Virus record (IMG/VR): IMGVR_UViG_3300042503_000737
Span: 1-27,146 of that record
Strand: one strand, 5' to 3'
DNA from: a virus
Length of the DNA: 27,146 nucleotides
Below, in pieces: positions 17,980 to 26,688 of the stretch (within the stretch, counting starts at the first letter, position 1; the number at the start of each line of letters is the position of its first letter). The translations under genes and the position numbers were made by a program. A model generated the notes under the pieces. The model had not been told where the DNA came from and did no database searches. It was given only the letters and a program-made list of their open reading frames with translations.

Positions 17980-19272
17980 CTATCGCCCTTGCTGTAATCT
18001 TGCTTGCTTCTCAGCTTCTTTTTGAGCAATTTGCTGTCTAAGAACTGCCTTGCGTTGTTCTATATCAGTTTTAACTTGCGGCATTGGTGATAGCTGTTCC
18101 CCCTTTTGTTGAGCAAAATAAGTTTCCCAGGGTAAACGATTAGGATTGATCTGATTGTTTTTTAAAACTTGATCCTTCTTGTATTTATTCCATAACAAGT
18201 CGGCTCCTGAAGCATCACCTTTGTCTTGAACGTAAGTTTCTACAAAATTAGCATACTCATTGTTGAGCTTGTTTATCTCAATCATGTTTTGCAATAAACG
18301 AGCATTTTCAGTTGGTGTGTTGGCTGAAGATGGACCAGATCCAATTAACATTTGCGTTTCAAAGTTAGAAACAGCACCTGGAGACTTTAACTCCTTAACA
18401 ACCTCTGGGCGTATAGAATCTAATTCTTTTTGAGATGCTCGTTGCTGTTTTTCTTTTAGTCCACCTTCAGTTGGCGCATACTGATACATACCAGAGGCTA
18501 GTTCTCTTACGCTGCTTATCAAAGCAGGTCCACCAGTTTCTCCTGCGCCTGCAATACCTGCTGTTGCCTTGGAAATCATGGCATCAGCATTTGCAACAGA
18601 CTGACGAATCTTATTGATATTTTCTAATGCAGTTTTTGTTTGCGTTTCTTCGGTTTTAAGATTCTTAGTTGCGTAATCCAACCGTTCGCTTGGAGGTAGC
18701 CCCAAACCTTTCGCTTGTTTGATTAAACGGTCACGTTTTTGCGCCGTAGTTTCATACTCTCCAAAAATGCCTTCTTTTGGTGGTGGTGCTAATTGCTCCT
18801 CTACGCTTTTACCAAACAGATTAGCAAACTCAGGTGGTCTCGCTCCTTGTTTGATTGCTTCTAATGTTACGTCTTGCTTAAACTTAGCTTGCTGTTGTGC
18901 CGATGCAGCCTTGCTTGCCAACTCCTGCTGAGTCAACGCAGTAGACAGCGTAGACAATCTGCCACCAATGTCAGGGGATGCATCAAGCCCACCAATAAAG
19001 TCAGTCCTAGCCTGCGGCGTAGTCATGCTCATCATCTGGTTCGCTAGAGTATTGGCTTGCAAAGTATCCTGAGCAGCTTGAGACCTAGCCTGGTAGCCCA
19101 ATAATGACTGAAGCAATACTGACCCAAGGCTGATACCAATAGCCTGTCCTGTTGAGCCGTATGGGTTGATAAGCTGTGGTGTAGCTTGAGCCAATGCTTG
19201 TTGGCCGATACCATAACCAGTTTGTGCTGGTGAAAAGTTAAGGCCGTATAATGCTTCTTCTAATGTCGCCAT
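17980..19272 (-). CDS. Internal virion / DNA ejection protein (430 aa)
   Basis: Gln/Ala-rich protein, mostly helical: YGIGQQALAQATPQLINPYG near the start, SLGSVLLQSLLGYQARSQAA, then long charged helices and a final coil (IEQRKAVLRQQIAQKEAEKQ). A middle segment (DAMISKATAGIAGAGETGGP) is Gly/Ala-rich. No enzymatic motif. It lies between another small ejection protein and the SLT protein, the position of the second ejection protein in podovirus operons. Starts directly after the preceding TAA with GAGGTGGA as ribosome binding site. Confidence 0.65.
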   Translation of the reverse strand: MATLEEALYGLNFSPAQTGYGIGQQALAQATPQLINPYGSTGQAIGISLGSVLLQSLLGYQARSQAAQDTLQANTLANQMMSMTTPQARTDFIGGLDASPDIGGRLSTLSTALTQQELASKAASAQQQAKFKQDVTLEAIKQGARPPEFANLFGKSVEEQLAPPPKEGIFGEYETTAQKRDRLIKQAKGLGLPPSERLDYATKNLKTEETQTKTALENINKIRQSVANADAMISKATAGIAGAGETGGPALISSVRELASGMYQYAPTEGGLKEKQQRASQKELDSIRPEVVKELKSPGAVSNFETQMLIGSGPSSANTPTENARLLQNMIEINKLNNEYANFVETYVQDKGDASGADLLWNKYKKDQVLKNNQINPNRLPWETYFAQQKGEQLSPMPQVKTDIEQRKAVLRQQIAQKEAEKQARLQQGR

Positions 19273-20193
19273 TTAGCTTCCACCTCGCGTAAGACGTTGT
19301 GTTATTCCAGCGCCTACACCTTGTGCAAATCCCTGAGCAACATTTGCCCACGGATTAGGTTGCTGCTGTCCGTATCCTTGTCCTAAAGTTTCTGCTTGCA
19401 TACGCTCATAAAGAGTAGGTCCAGGCTGTGCACCACCGCCACCGCCACGAGGCATAGCTCTCATCTGCTGTAACTTGTATTTGTTCTCTAGTGCTGCAAG
19501 CTCCTTAGCAAACTGCTGCTGTTGAGTAAGTTGCTCTCCTTGATACTGAGCACCAACGCCAGCAACATACGGAGCCTGAATTGCTTGGAATTGCTCATAA
19601 GGTGCCATAGCAGTTTTATAAGCCTGTCCAAAGCCTTGCTCCTGTATGCCGTATGCAGCAGTCTCAGCGGCACTCATAGCCTCTTGTCGTGCAAGGTCTT
19701 GGCGAACATTGGTTTGTTTGTAAAGTGCCTGTGCTGCTGGGGAAGCTGGATCTAATCCACGCTCTGCAATCTGGCGCTGTACGTCCTCTTGTTGACGCTG
19801 AAACTCTTCCTGGTTACGTCTTTCAAACGTACCCAATACGTTCTGCCTTGCCTTGTCCATTTCGGTTTGAAATCCAGGCTGATACTGAGATTGCATCTGG
19901 TAAGGATCAAACCCACGGAAGCGATTAACGATGTCACCATAAGCTTGTCCACCTGCCTCAAAGCCTTGCTCTACCTGCTGCTCTCTTGTCATGTCAGCAA
20001 ATGAAGTTGGTCCTGTTGGAGCCGCAGCTGGCGCTTGTACTCCACCAGCTTTCTTAATGCCACCTTGTAGCTTCTTGATTTGCGGGTCGTTAGGTCTAAC
20101 ACGCTTTAAGTAATCAACACGTCGTTGTGCTCGTGCTACATCAAACGGAGCATTATCTTTCTTTGTTGGGTCTTTTCCTAATGCTGATGCCAT
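19273..20193 (-). CDS. Internal virion / ejection-associated protein (306 aa)
   Basis: Very Gln/Ala/Arg-rich helical protein: ARQNVLGTFERRNQEEFQRQ, QEDVQRQIAERGLDPASPAA, ENKYKLQQMRAMP, then a Gly run and a C-terminal tail (AQGFAQGVGAGITQRLTRGG). The RGLDPASPAAQAL segment recalls a motif in small phage ejection proteins. It has no membrane segment. Placed after the tail tube gene and before two larger ejection proteins. Role inferred from composition and position. Confidence 0.6.
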   Translation of the reverse strand: MASALGKDPTKKDNAPFDVARAQRRVDYLKRVRPNDPQIKKLQGGIKKAGGVQAPAAAPTGPTSFADMTREQQVEQGFEAGGQAYGDIVNRFRGFDPYQMQSQYQPGFQTEMDKARQNVLGTFERRNQEEFQRQQEDVQRQIAERGLDPASPAAQALYKQTNVRQDLARQEAMSAAETAAYGIQEQGFGQAYKTAMAPYEQFQAIQAPYVAGVGAQYQGEQLTQQQQFAKELAALENKYKLQQMRAMPRGGGGGAQPGPTLYERMQAETLGQGYGQQQPNPWANVAQGFAQGVGAGITQRLTRGGS

Positions 20194-20195
20194 AA

Positions 20196-21728
20196 TTATA
20201 CCTGTCCGCCTAAATCAAATCTCACCTCAAAACCAAGGATTTGCATAGTTGTATTTTTGACTGAACCACCAAATCTGACAGCAGCACAATGCCCTTGCCC
20301 CTTAACAGCATATCTATCAAAGATGTATTCAATGTCTGCTGACCAAGGACTAAACCAAGGACTGCCCCACGGCGTGAACACTCCTGACGGTGTAGTAACA
20401 GTCGTAACTGTTGGTGCTCTCTTGAAATCAACATCTAAGCCAAGGTTAAGAGTAACGCCACGTTTTGTTTTTAGTATTGGGCGAATATCCTTAAATGCTT
20501 TGTAATTACCTCGTGAGCCATAAAAGCTAAATGCGGTGCGACCACTAAATCTGATTGGCTGACTTGCTGTAGTTGTTACAGCGTCGGCTTGCCCAGACTC
20601 ACCCTCCCATACAATGCCAGTGGATGAGCCATAAAATGGACGCTTGTTAAAGACCGTTGCTGCTAGGCAATCCTCATCGCTAAACATCTCGAAAACAGTC
20701 CAACCTTTAGTGTCGATTGAATACACTAAAAACTTACAACCTAAGCCTGACGTTGGAATATTGATATAAACTCTTCTACCTTGCGGCCAAAAAAAGCCAG
20801 ACCACTGATGATCAAAAGACGTCGTAACAGCGTACTCAGATATAAATGGATTTACTTTCTGACTGATAGCGTTTAACGCTTGTTCTGGGTCGCTTGAAAA
20901 TAAAGCAGAGATTGGAACTATGCCCTGCTCTGTAATAATCCAGACTTCATTATTAACTCGCACATGGGCTCTATAACCTAACGGCTTACCAATTATGTAC
21001 CGCCCAACAAGTCCCCATGTCGTAGGGTCGCCAGCATAAGTACCAGTGTAAAAAACTATTTCGCCTTCTGAACTAAGTGCCCAGAAGTAATCTTGTGCCG
21101 CTACATTGGCACTATTGCTGTAACTACCAATCGCAACAAGAAACCCGCCACGAGTAAAAACGTACTGAAAATCAAAAGCAGTAAGAGCAGGAGTGCCACC
21201 TGTACCAGTAACTTGCAAACCTCCATACCAAACCTTAGCTGTATTAGCCTCAACAAAGTACAAACGCTCTTTATGCGCCGTTACGTTAACAAGCAAGTTT
21301 TTACTAACACCAGTAAAGGTAATATCAGAGCAAGTACCTGTGCCTGTGTAAACTTGAGCATTGTTAGTACCGTTACAAAGGTAAAGATTGTTAGCAAATG
21401 TTATGTACTGCCAATCACCTGTTGTTGGCGTAGTGCTACCAGTTATATCGCTAGAAACACCAGCAGTAGTAATCTTGTAAATCTTGCTATTGCTGCAAGC
21501 TATAAGTTGAGTGCTGCCGTCTTTAAGGTTAATTGGCGCTAGTAACTTAATTGGAGTACTAGTACCAATATCAGCAAACTTTTCATAGCCAAGGCGAACT
21601 GTAGGCGCACCAGCTCCAGGGAACACGTTTACAAGTTCCAGCGCAAAGGCTGGATCCATGTTGTCTATCGGACTTACTAAGTCCAATCCTCCGTATGGAG
21701 GTGACATTGTGAATCCCTGAAATGGCAT
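20196..21728 (-). CDS. Tail hub/nozzle-type structural protein (beta-propeller-like)
   Basis: A 510-aa beta-rich protein with repeated strand-turn blades: IKLLAPINLKDGSTQLIACS, DWQYITFANNLYLCNGTNNA, AHKERLYFVEANTAKVWYGG, VRVNNEVWIITEQGIVPISA, YSIDTKGWTVFEMFSDEDCL. This matches the tail gp10/gp12 class of podovirus proteins that close the tail tube after packaging. The start MPFQGFTMSPPYGGLDLVSP is common to that class. The ATG overlaps the preceding TAA by one base. Position after the adaptor supports the role. Confidence 0.8.
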   Translation of the reverse strand: MPFQGFTMSPPYGGLDLVSPIDNMDPAFALELVNVFPGAGAPTVRLGYEKFADIGTSTPIKLLAPINLKDGSTQLIACSNSKIYKITTAGVSSDITGSTTPTTGDWQYITFANNLYLCNGTNNAQVYTGTGTCSDITFTGVSKNLLVNVTAHKERLYFVEANTAKVWYGGLQVTGTGGTPALTAFDFQYVFTRGGFLVAIGSYSNSANVAAQDYFWALSSEGEIVFYTGTYAGDPTTWGLVGRYIIGKPLGYRAHVRVNNEVWIITEQGIVPISALFSSDPEQALNAISQKVNPFISEYAVTTSFDHQWSGFFWPQGRRVYINIPTSGLGCKFLVYSIDTKGWTVFEMFSDEDCLAATVFNKRPFYGSSTGIVWEGESGQADAVTTTASQPIRFSGRTAFSFYGSRGNYKAFKDIRPILKTKRGVTLNLGLDVDFKRAPTVTTVTTPSGVFTPWGSPWFSPWSADIEYIFDRYAVKGQGHCAAVRFGGSVKNTTMQILGFEVRFDLGGQV

Positions 21729-22342
21729 TAGTATTTCCTAAACATTTGTTGTCTTGTTGGCATCTGCTGCTGTTGCGGCTGTTGTGGCATACTAGCTGGA
21801 TAATTAACCATTTGATTCCAATCTATTGGTGGCATATTACCTTGCTGGCCAAGTCCATTTTGTAGTCCTGGAATTGGCTGATATTGCTGCTGCATTTGAT
21901 TTAGATAGAAGTCACGAGACCCTCCCGCCCAAGACATGGTGTTAGGCTCTTCCCCGTATTTACCAAGTTCGGCTTGGCTCATTGAAGATGTTTGCAGCTG
22001 TGGCATTTGTGCTCGAATTTGCTGGAAGAAAGGCGATTGCAACACACGTTGTGACTCCTCTGGAGAGTGCCGTTGCATTTGGTCGTTTAGCGGCTGACCA
22101 GCAATCATCTGTCCCACTTGCCCTGGCGATGCTTGGATTGGTAATGGTCTTGGTTGTCTCATCCCACTAGCAGCACCAGCTACAGCTTGCGGAGCTTGTG
22201 GTTGTGGCTGTCTTTGTATTGCTCGCCCTCTCTGGCTTACAAGACCACCCTTATTGCCACGGTAAACGCCAGGAGAAAGACGTTCCATAGCTTTCTCTCG
22301 TGGTGCTTTTGCTAATGCGCCTTTTAGCTTCTCGCCTTTCAT
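21728..22342 (-). CDS. Gln/Pro/Met-rich virion protein (204 aa)
   Basis: Low-complexity protein: basic start (MKGEKLKGALAKAPREKAME), QRQPQPQAPQAVAGAASGM, FFQQIRAQMPQLQTSSMSQA, and a Gln-rich end (MPQQPQQQQMPTRQQMFRKY). No fold or family is recognised. It probably lacks stable globular structure. Coupled through ATGA to the preceding gene and TAATG to the next. Such genes often encode minor internal virion proteins. Confidence 0.6.
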   Translation of the reverse strand: MKGEKLKGALAKAPREKAMERLSPGVYRGNKGGLVSQRGRAIQRQPQPQAPQAVAGAASGMRQPRPLPIQASPGQVGQMIAGQPLNDQMQRHSPEESQRVLQSPFFQQIRAQMPQLQTSSMSQAELGKYGEEPNTMSWAGGSRDFYLNQMQQQYQPIPGLQNGLGQQGNMPPIDWNQMVNYPASMPQQPQQQQMPTRQQMFRKY

Positions 22343-23895
22343 TTCTTTTCCTCCTTAGATTTACTGTAAGCCTTTTGCAATGCTCCTCGCATTGTTGGTG
22401 CTGCCACTAATTTTCCTGCATCGTTTCTATAAAGTCCTGCGGATTGTCTAGCTACTTCGCCTTTCTTTGGTCTAGGAATAATCGCCTCTGGAGCTGGAGC
22501 AGCGCCTACTAACTGTTGCGCTCCACTCATGTAGTAGTTGTATTTATTTTGGTCGATACGATTTTCCGATAACGCACTATCTAATTTGGATTTAATCAAA
22601 TCCATCGTAATGCCTTGCTGCTTTGCAAAGTGCTGCATATTTGATAACGAAGTATTGGGGTCATCTTTAGCGTTACTTACAGCAGCTTTAGCGTACATGA
22701 TTGCCATGTCTGACGCTTTCTGCCCAACGTATCCATATGAACTTGCCAAAGCATCTGCGGCAGGAACAGCAGCATTCCAAGCGTTTGGATTACCTTCTGC
22801 AACTTTATCTACGTTTTTCCATTTAAGATGGCTGCCATCTTGCCCAAAGTTGTATTTGGAGCCATCAGCTAAAGTGCCATAATACTTATCATCTAGTATG
22901 CCTTGTTCTTTTAGAACACCACGAACAGCATCACGAGCCATCTGAGGTTTCTTTTTAGAACTTCCAGTATAGGCTCCAATTCCACCTGCTAATGCACCAA
23001 CACCCGCTCCAATAGCAGCACCAATAGCTGTTCCTGGTCCTGGAACAATGCTGCCAATACCAGCTCCTATTGCTGCTCCTGACGCTGCACCTCCAATAAT
23101 TCCGGTTTGAGTGCGCTGCTGTCCAGCTGCCATATCGCCCATAGCTTCAGCGGTCTTATAGCCAGAGTATCCACCTGCTAGTATGTTTAAGCCTGGGATT
23201 ACATAAGCTCCGGTAGCTCCAGCTCCAGCTCCAGTTGCTACCGCTCCACTTGCAGCTGCAAGATTGCCAGCGGCAGCAGCTCCACCGATAGCAGCTCCAG
23301 CTGTATCACCTGATTTATATGATTTATAAGCACCATACATTTGCGCTAAAGCAAGTCCACCTTGCGCTACTTGGCTCCAATTAACGTTGGACCAAAATCC
23401 AGGATCATTAAGCGATTCAGTTGGAACCTGCTGTGGTCCAGAAGGTGTTTGAACTACAGACGTAGCTCCTTTTGTGCTTACAACAGGAGGTGGAGTTGGC
23501 GAGCTTGCGCCAATTTCTACTGCTGGACCTGCTCCACTGACTGTTGTTGTGCCTGGTGTTGGCACAGGTCGAGTCATTGTAATAGCTCCGCTTTCTGCGT
23601 AATTAGGTGTTGCAAAAGCACCTTTTACATTCGGAAATCCACGTAGGGCTTCTTGCGTTAATAATACACCACCAACCATGCCTCCAGTCTGAGCCAATCC
23701 CGATCTTTGAGCTGCTGCTGCTTGCTCTTTTCGTATCTGCTCTGGAGTCTTAGGCGCACCAAATATGGAAGTGGTTTGGTCGTAAGCTACCTGATGCGGA
23801 AAGCCATTACTGGTTAGCCAAGCATAGTAAGCATCTGGTCTGCTCCTAGCAAACTCTGGTGCTTCAGGATGGAATGCTTGTTGATTCATCGCCAT
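22339..23895 (-). CDS. Ejection-type virion protein with glycine-zipper region (518 aa)
   Basis: The middle is Gly/Ala-rich and hydrophobic: GAAIGGAAAAGNLAAASGAV, IIGGAASGAAIGAGIGSIVP, GTAIGAAIGAGVGALAGGIG. The GxxxG-type spacing suits membrane-inserting helices, as expected for proteins ejected into the envelope. Flanking regions are soluble (EAPEFARSRPDAYYAWLTSN; ADGSKYNFGQDGSHLKWKNV) and the tail is basic (QKAYSKSKEEKK). A TTG at 23907 is possible, but the ATG at 23895 follows the adaptor stop by 2 nt; an ATG at 23889 is also usable. Function inferred. Confidence 0.65.
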   Translation of the reverse strand: MAMNQQAFHPEAPEFARSRPDAYYAWLTSNGFPHQVAYDQTTSIFGAPKTPEQIRKEQAAAAQRSGLAQTGGMVGGVLLTQEALRGFPNVKGAFATPNYAESGAITMTRPVPTPGTTTVSGAGPAVEIGASSPTPPPVVSTKGATSVVQTPSGPQQVPTESLNDPGFWSNVNWSQVAQGGLALAQMYGAYKSYKSGDTAGAAIGGAAAAGNLAAASGAVATGAGAGATGAYVIPGLNILAGGYSGYKTAEAMGDMAAGQQRTQTGIIGGAASGAAIGAGIGSIVPGPGTAIGAAIGAGVGALAGGIGAYTGSSKKKPQMARDAVRGVLKEQGILDDKYYGTLADGSKYNFGQDGSHLKWKNVDKVAEGNPNAWNAAVPAADALASSYGYVGQKASDMAIMYAKAAVSNAKDDPNTSLSNMQHFAKQQGITMDLIKSKLDSALSENRIDQNKYNYYMSGAQQLVGAAPAPEAIIPRPKKGEVARQSAGLYRNDAGKLVAAPTMRGALQKAYSKSKEEKK

Positions 23896-23897
23896 AA

Positions 23898-24761
23898 CTA
23901 TATCCAAGTTCCAAATACTGCCACGCCATTTCTTGCATACTGAAGGGGTCTATTAGCTCCACCAGCCCAAATAATTTTACCTGCTGCCGATCTACTAAAC
24001 TCTTCATGCAACTGTTGATCAAACTTAGGTCTAATACTGTCTAGCCCGTGAATCTCAGCAAAGCGTTCTAGTACGCCCTGCTCAAGCAACTTCTCCTGGA
24101 ATATGCTCTTGTCTGTGTCAGCTAGAAACTCACTATAAGCACCGTTGTAATACGTCCAGGTGACTCCGCCATCAGATACGCTTCCGCTAGTATGCGTAGG
24201 TGCTGTAGCGCCTGTAGTGCCACCTGCTGTAGTTTGATAGTAGTTGCCGTTATAGAAACAGTAAGCATTAGCAGCAAAGGCAGTTGATGCTGTCCAAGTC
24301 TTAGGAACAACGCTTCTGTCTGCAATGTACTCAAATATAAGGACTTGGCCGTTAGTACCAGCATCAGGCGTTGGACTGATTAGCAACTCATTGTTGCTCA
24401 TCCCTCGAATCTGAAAGCGTTGATAAATGGTAGGGTAAAGTCCAAAGCCTTCAATCTCAGCAAACTCTTGCTCGCTCATGGGACCCAGAACTCTCCAACG
24501 AGTGCTTTGATTCCAAAAGGTTTCGTATTGATAGTGAGAAAAAGCCGCTGGCAGGGCGTACGTGGCTTGCCCAGATACCAGCGTTATCGAACCAGAAGCA
24601 TAGCACTTCTGCCACGGATACGCCTCAAATATGTCACGGTTAATACGTTGCGCTATAGCCAGAAGCTGCTTAGTAGTCGTTTCAGTCGACGAAAATATAT
24701 TCGACTCAACAGTGTAACCAGCCTCATTTGCAACATTTTGTATAACCGTGGCTATGCTCAT
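23898..24761 (-). CDS. Head-to-tail adaptor (gp4/gp11-like) with inserted carbohydrate-binding-type domain
   Basis: A 287-aa protein. The helical N-terminus (SIATVIQNVANEAGY; KQLLAIAQRINRDIFEAYPW) and the strands around LVSGQATYALPAAFSHYQYE and ELLISPTPDAGTNGQVLIFE fit the podovirus adaptor ring under the portal. Residues about 155-206 (WTASTAFAANAYCFYNGNYY, TTGATAPTHTSGSVSDGGVT, WTYYN) look like a small chitin-binding/beta domain inserted into the fold. The C-terminal helices (FQEKLLEQGVLERFAEIHGL) resume the adaptor. Coupled by ATGA to the preceding gene. Confidence 0.75.
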   Translation of the reverse strand: MSIATVIQNVANEAGYTVESNIFSSTETTTKQLLAIAQRINRDIFEAYPWQKCYASGSITLVSGQATYALPAAFSHYQYETFWNQSTRWRVLGPMSEQEFAEIEGFGLYPTIYQRFQIRGMSNNELLISPTPDAGTNGQVLIFEYIADRSVVPKTWTASTAFAANAYCFYNGNYYQTTAGGTTGATAPTHTSGSVSDGGVTWTYYNGAYSEFLADTDKSIFQEKLLEQGVLERFAEIHGLDSIRPKFDQQLHEEFSRSAAGKIIWAGGANRPLQYARNGVAVFGTWI

Positions 24762-25438
24762 ACTTTTCTCGGTCGACCCCTACGCTTCACTGGTTCATCG
24801 GTTTCATCAACATCATCGAGTTCGTCCACAACTTCAGTAGATTGGATCACCTCCCTTCGATGTGAGCGTAAGTCTGTACCTTCATTGGCTTCGATACGCT
24901 GCATGAAAAGCTCCAACTTCTCCTCAAGTTTAGCTGTGCGAGCTTGCTCCTTCTCAAGCAACTGCTTGAGCTTAACAACCTCATTCTGGTCCGACTTAGC
25001 GGCTGCCAGCCAATCTTGAGCTAACTTTGCAAACTTGCCCAAGGTGCCTAGTTTGCGTTTTGCCTCATCTGAAGCATTAGCTAGTTGCTCTACTGTTTTG
25101 AATCCAAGGTACTGAAGCTCTCGCATAGCGGAGCCTGACATCATTGCCCACTCAGATAGTGGCGTGCCTTCTGTTACTGGCTCTGAACCAGCCTTAAACG
25201 CAGCATACTTATCTGGATAATCTCGAATATCCTGCGGCTCAATACGTCTAACCGTTTCATCCATGCCTGGAAATTGAATACTGATAGATGGAATCTCATC
25301 AAATATCGGACGCCCTTCCTTTAGGGTTTTTTCCTCATTCTCGTTGTAGGCATTAAAGAAACGGACATTAGCGCCAGAGTATCGCTTCTTGGGCGTTTGC
25401 TGCCCATTCATGATGCCCTGCCAGTCTATGTGTGCCAT
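24758..25438 (-). CDS. Coiled-coil protein with C-terminal AT-hook (226 aa)
   Basis: N-terminal part is a mixed globular region (VRFFNAYNENEEKTLKEGRP; ISIQFPGMDETVRRIEPQDI). Residues about 110-145 could be a helical domain (RELQYLGFKTVEQLANASDE), then a coiled coil (VKLKQLLEKEQARTAKLEEK). An acidic stretch is followed by a basic end KRRGRPRKV, whose RGRP core is an AT-hook that binds the minor groove of AT-rich DNA. Role unknown; a virion DNA-organising or assembly protein fits position and AT-hook. Confidence 0.65.
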   Translation of the reverse strand: MAHIDWQGIMNGQQTPKKRYSGANVRFFNAYNENEEKTLKEGRPIFDEIPSISIQFPGMDETVRRIEPQDIRDYPDKYAAFKAGSEPVTEGTPLSEWAMMSGSAMRELQYLGFKTVEQLANASDEAKRKLGTLGKFAKLAQDWLAAAKSDQNEVVKLKQLLEKEQARTAKLEEKLELFMQRIEANEGTDLRSHRREVIQSTEVVDELDDVDETDEPVKRRGRPRKV

Positions 25439-25455
25439 ACCGTAATCTCCGTAAA

Positions 25456-25471
25456 TAGGCGTTATTGCCTA
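25456..25471 (-). terminator. Weak stem-loop after the 25485-25802 gene
   Basis: TAGGC and GCCTA (plus-strand coordinates) form a 5-bp stem with a 6-nt loop in the 46-bp gap before the next gene. In minus-strand RNA a short UUUAC follows. Possibly a leaky attenuator or a chance structure. Confidence 0.3.
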
Positions 25472-25484
25472 CCTACTTATAGCA

Positions 25485-25802
25485 CTAGCCTTCTACAACG
25501 ACCAAGGTATTGATAGTAGCTCCAGAGGTCTGATACGCCGTTATTGCGCCATTGGGAACAAAGCCATTAGCAAATATCAGTCTGTTGCCGTTATCGTTGT
25601 TTGTTAAGTTTAAGCAGAGGTTACTTGACGTTGGTGCTATGCCCGTAAGGGTTTGCCCGTCTAATCCAATGCCTATATGCGCTGCCGAAGCGTTCTGAAT
25701 AATTAAAAACTTTCTAAATGGATTAGCTGCTAGTATTTGTACGCTTGTGGCGGTAGCAATATTTGGAGTAGTTGTAGTAGCTTTTCCTGCATATGCGGTC
25801 AT
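25485..25802 (-). CDS. Small virion protein, decoration-like (105 aa)
   Basis: Beta-rich, threonine-rich protein: MTAYAGKATTTTPNIATATS, AANPFRKFLIIQNASAAHIG, IGLDGQTLTGIAPTSSNLCL, VPNGAITAYQTSGATINTLV. The RKFLIIQN-x-S motif followed by IGIGLDG is common in small structural proteins next to phage capsid genes. It may decorate the capsid or sit at the head-tail joint. No catalytic motif. Lies between two stem-loops. Confidence 0.65.
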   Translation of the reverse strand: MTAYAGKATTTTPNIATATSVQILAANPFRKFLIIQNASAAHIGIGLDGQTLTGIAPTSSNLCLNLTNNDNGNRLIFANGFVPNGAITAYQTSGATINTLVVVEG

Positions 25803-25819
25803 AAATCACCTAATAAATT

Positions 25820-25837
25820 GGGGGGATTGCTCCCCCC
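25820..25837 (-). terminator. GCAA-capped stem-loop between virion genes
   Basis: In minus-strand RNA, GGGGGGA and TCCCCCC pair around a GCAA tetraloop, just after the stop of the 25844-26149 gene. A weak T-run (AATTTATT) follows. Similar to the stem-loop at 26166-26185, suggesting a regulated mRNA 3' end or processing site. Confidence 0.55.
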
Positions 25838-25843
25838 GTTAAG

Positions 25844-26149
25844 CTATACAGCTTTAGTAAACTTGAGGTAAAAGAACGACGTTCCGTTACTAACTACAAC
25901 GAAGCAGTTAGTATCAGTGTCGGCATCCTTAACAACTCCTACAAATCCACTTCCTACTGTAGCTGGCGCACCAAAAGAGGTGGTCAACTCAGCAGCCGTT
26001 GGCGTTGTATCATTTACGTTGTTAATAGCTTGCTTAGTACGAATACCAGCAGCAGTTGCATTTAAGACGGAAGACTCAATTCCGTCGCAAATCTGAACTG
26101 CATGCTCAGGTGGCATCCCAAGACCAATAAGATTGGTTACCGATGGCAT
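25844..26149 (-). CDS. Small virion-associated protein (101 aa)
   Basis: MPSVTNLIGLGMPPEHAVQI is followed by a helix (ESSVLNATAAGIRTKQAINN) and a beta-rich end (GFVGVVKDADTDTNCFVVVS; SFFYLKFTKAV). The start IGLGMPPEHAVQI is a recurring phage pattern, but no function is known. Position after the cement-like protein suggests a structural or assembly role. Flanked on both sides by GCAA-capped stem-loops. Confidence 0.65.
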   Translation of the reverse strand: MPSVTNLIGLGMPPEHAVQICDGIESSVLNATAAGIRTKQAINNVNDTTPTAAELTTSFGAPATVGSGFVGVVKDADTDTNCFVVVSNGTSFFYLKFTKAV

Positions 26150-26165
26150 AAATCCTCACAAAAAC

Positions 26166-26185
26166 GGGGGATATTGCTATCCCCC
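26166..26185 (-). terminator. GCAA-capped stem-loop after the cement-like gene
   Basis: In minus-strand RNA, GGGGGATA and TATCCCCC pair perfectly around GCAA and are followed by GTTTTTG, resembling an intrinsic terminator. On the plus strand TTTGTTTTT follows, so it could stop transcription both ways. Placed after the capsid and cement genes, it may reduce expression of the downstream genes relative to capsid. Confidence 0.65.
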
Positions 26186-26192
26186 TTTGTTT

Positions 26193-26672
26193 TTACACTG
26201 CTATATGAGTTGTAGATGCAAGCTCTACAGCCGTAGTGCCAGATGTATTTGCAAGACCAACAACGCCGTTTAGCTTGTCAGTTGCAGTTGCATCATCAGC
26301 ACAACCAGCAGTTGATGTAGTGTATAAAGCATTACCAGCAACGTATCCTGTAAGGATTTTGCCCTTAATGCCTTTGCCAGTTCCACCGCCCATAGGTCCA
26401 CCAATCCAGACCCAAAGGTACTCGTTATCAGCAGCAGCTACTTGAGCTACGCCAACTTGAACTGGTCCAGCGATTGCATCAGTAGCTTCAGATGCTTGCC
26501 CTGCTTCTGTAATTTTTACAAAAGCGTATTGAGCAATAGCTCCATCAGCTTGAACAAATACAAAGTCACCTTCTACCAACGAACCAACCGTTCCTACTTT
26601 CGCAGGAAGAATCGCCTCAGTAGTAGCGAAAGCCTTCTTATAATTAACTCCGAATGATCCACTCTGTGACAT
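26193..26672 (-). CDS. Capsid decoration/cement-like protein (159 aa)
   Basis: Gly/Ala/Val-rich beta protein: AFATTEAILPAKVGTVGSLV, EGDFVFVQADGAIAQYAFVK, AGPVQVGVAQVAAADNEYLW, VAGNALYTTSTAGCADDATA. The GNALYTTSTAG-x-x segment and overall pattern fit small capsid-stabilising proteins placed right beside the capsid gene. Strong AAGGAGGG ribosome binding site and the downstream terminator-like loop suggest high-level synthesis. Function is inferred from position and composition. Confidence 0.7.
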   Translation of the reverse strand: MSQSGSFGVNYKKAFATTEAILPAKVGTVGSLVEGDFVFVQADGAIAQYAFVKITEAGQASEATDAIAGPVQVGVAQVAAADNEYLWVWIGGPMGGGTGKGIKGKILTGYVAGNALYTTSTAGCADDATATDKLNGVVGLANTSGTTAVELASTTHIAV

Positions 26673-26688
26673 TTTCTAGCCCTCCTTA

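Noticed and set aside
23200-23300. Short CCAGCTCCAGCT-type tandem repeats as a CRISPR or DNA repeat
   Set aside because: These are codons of the Ala/Gly-rich region of the virion protein; no spacers or regular unit.
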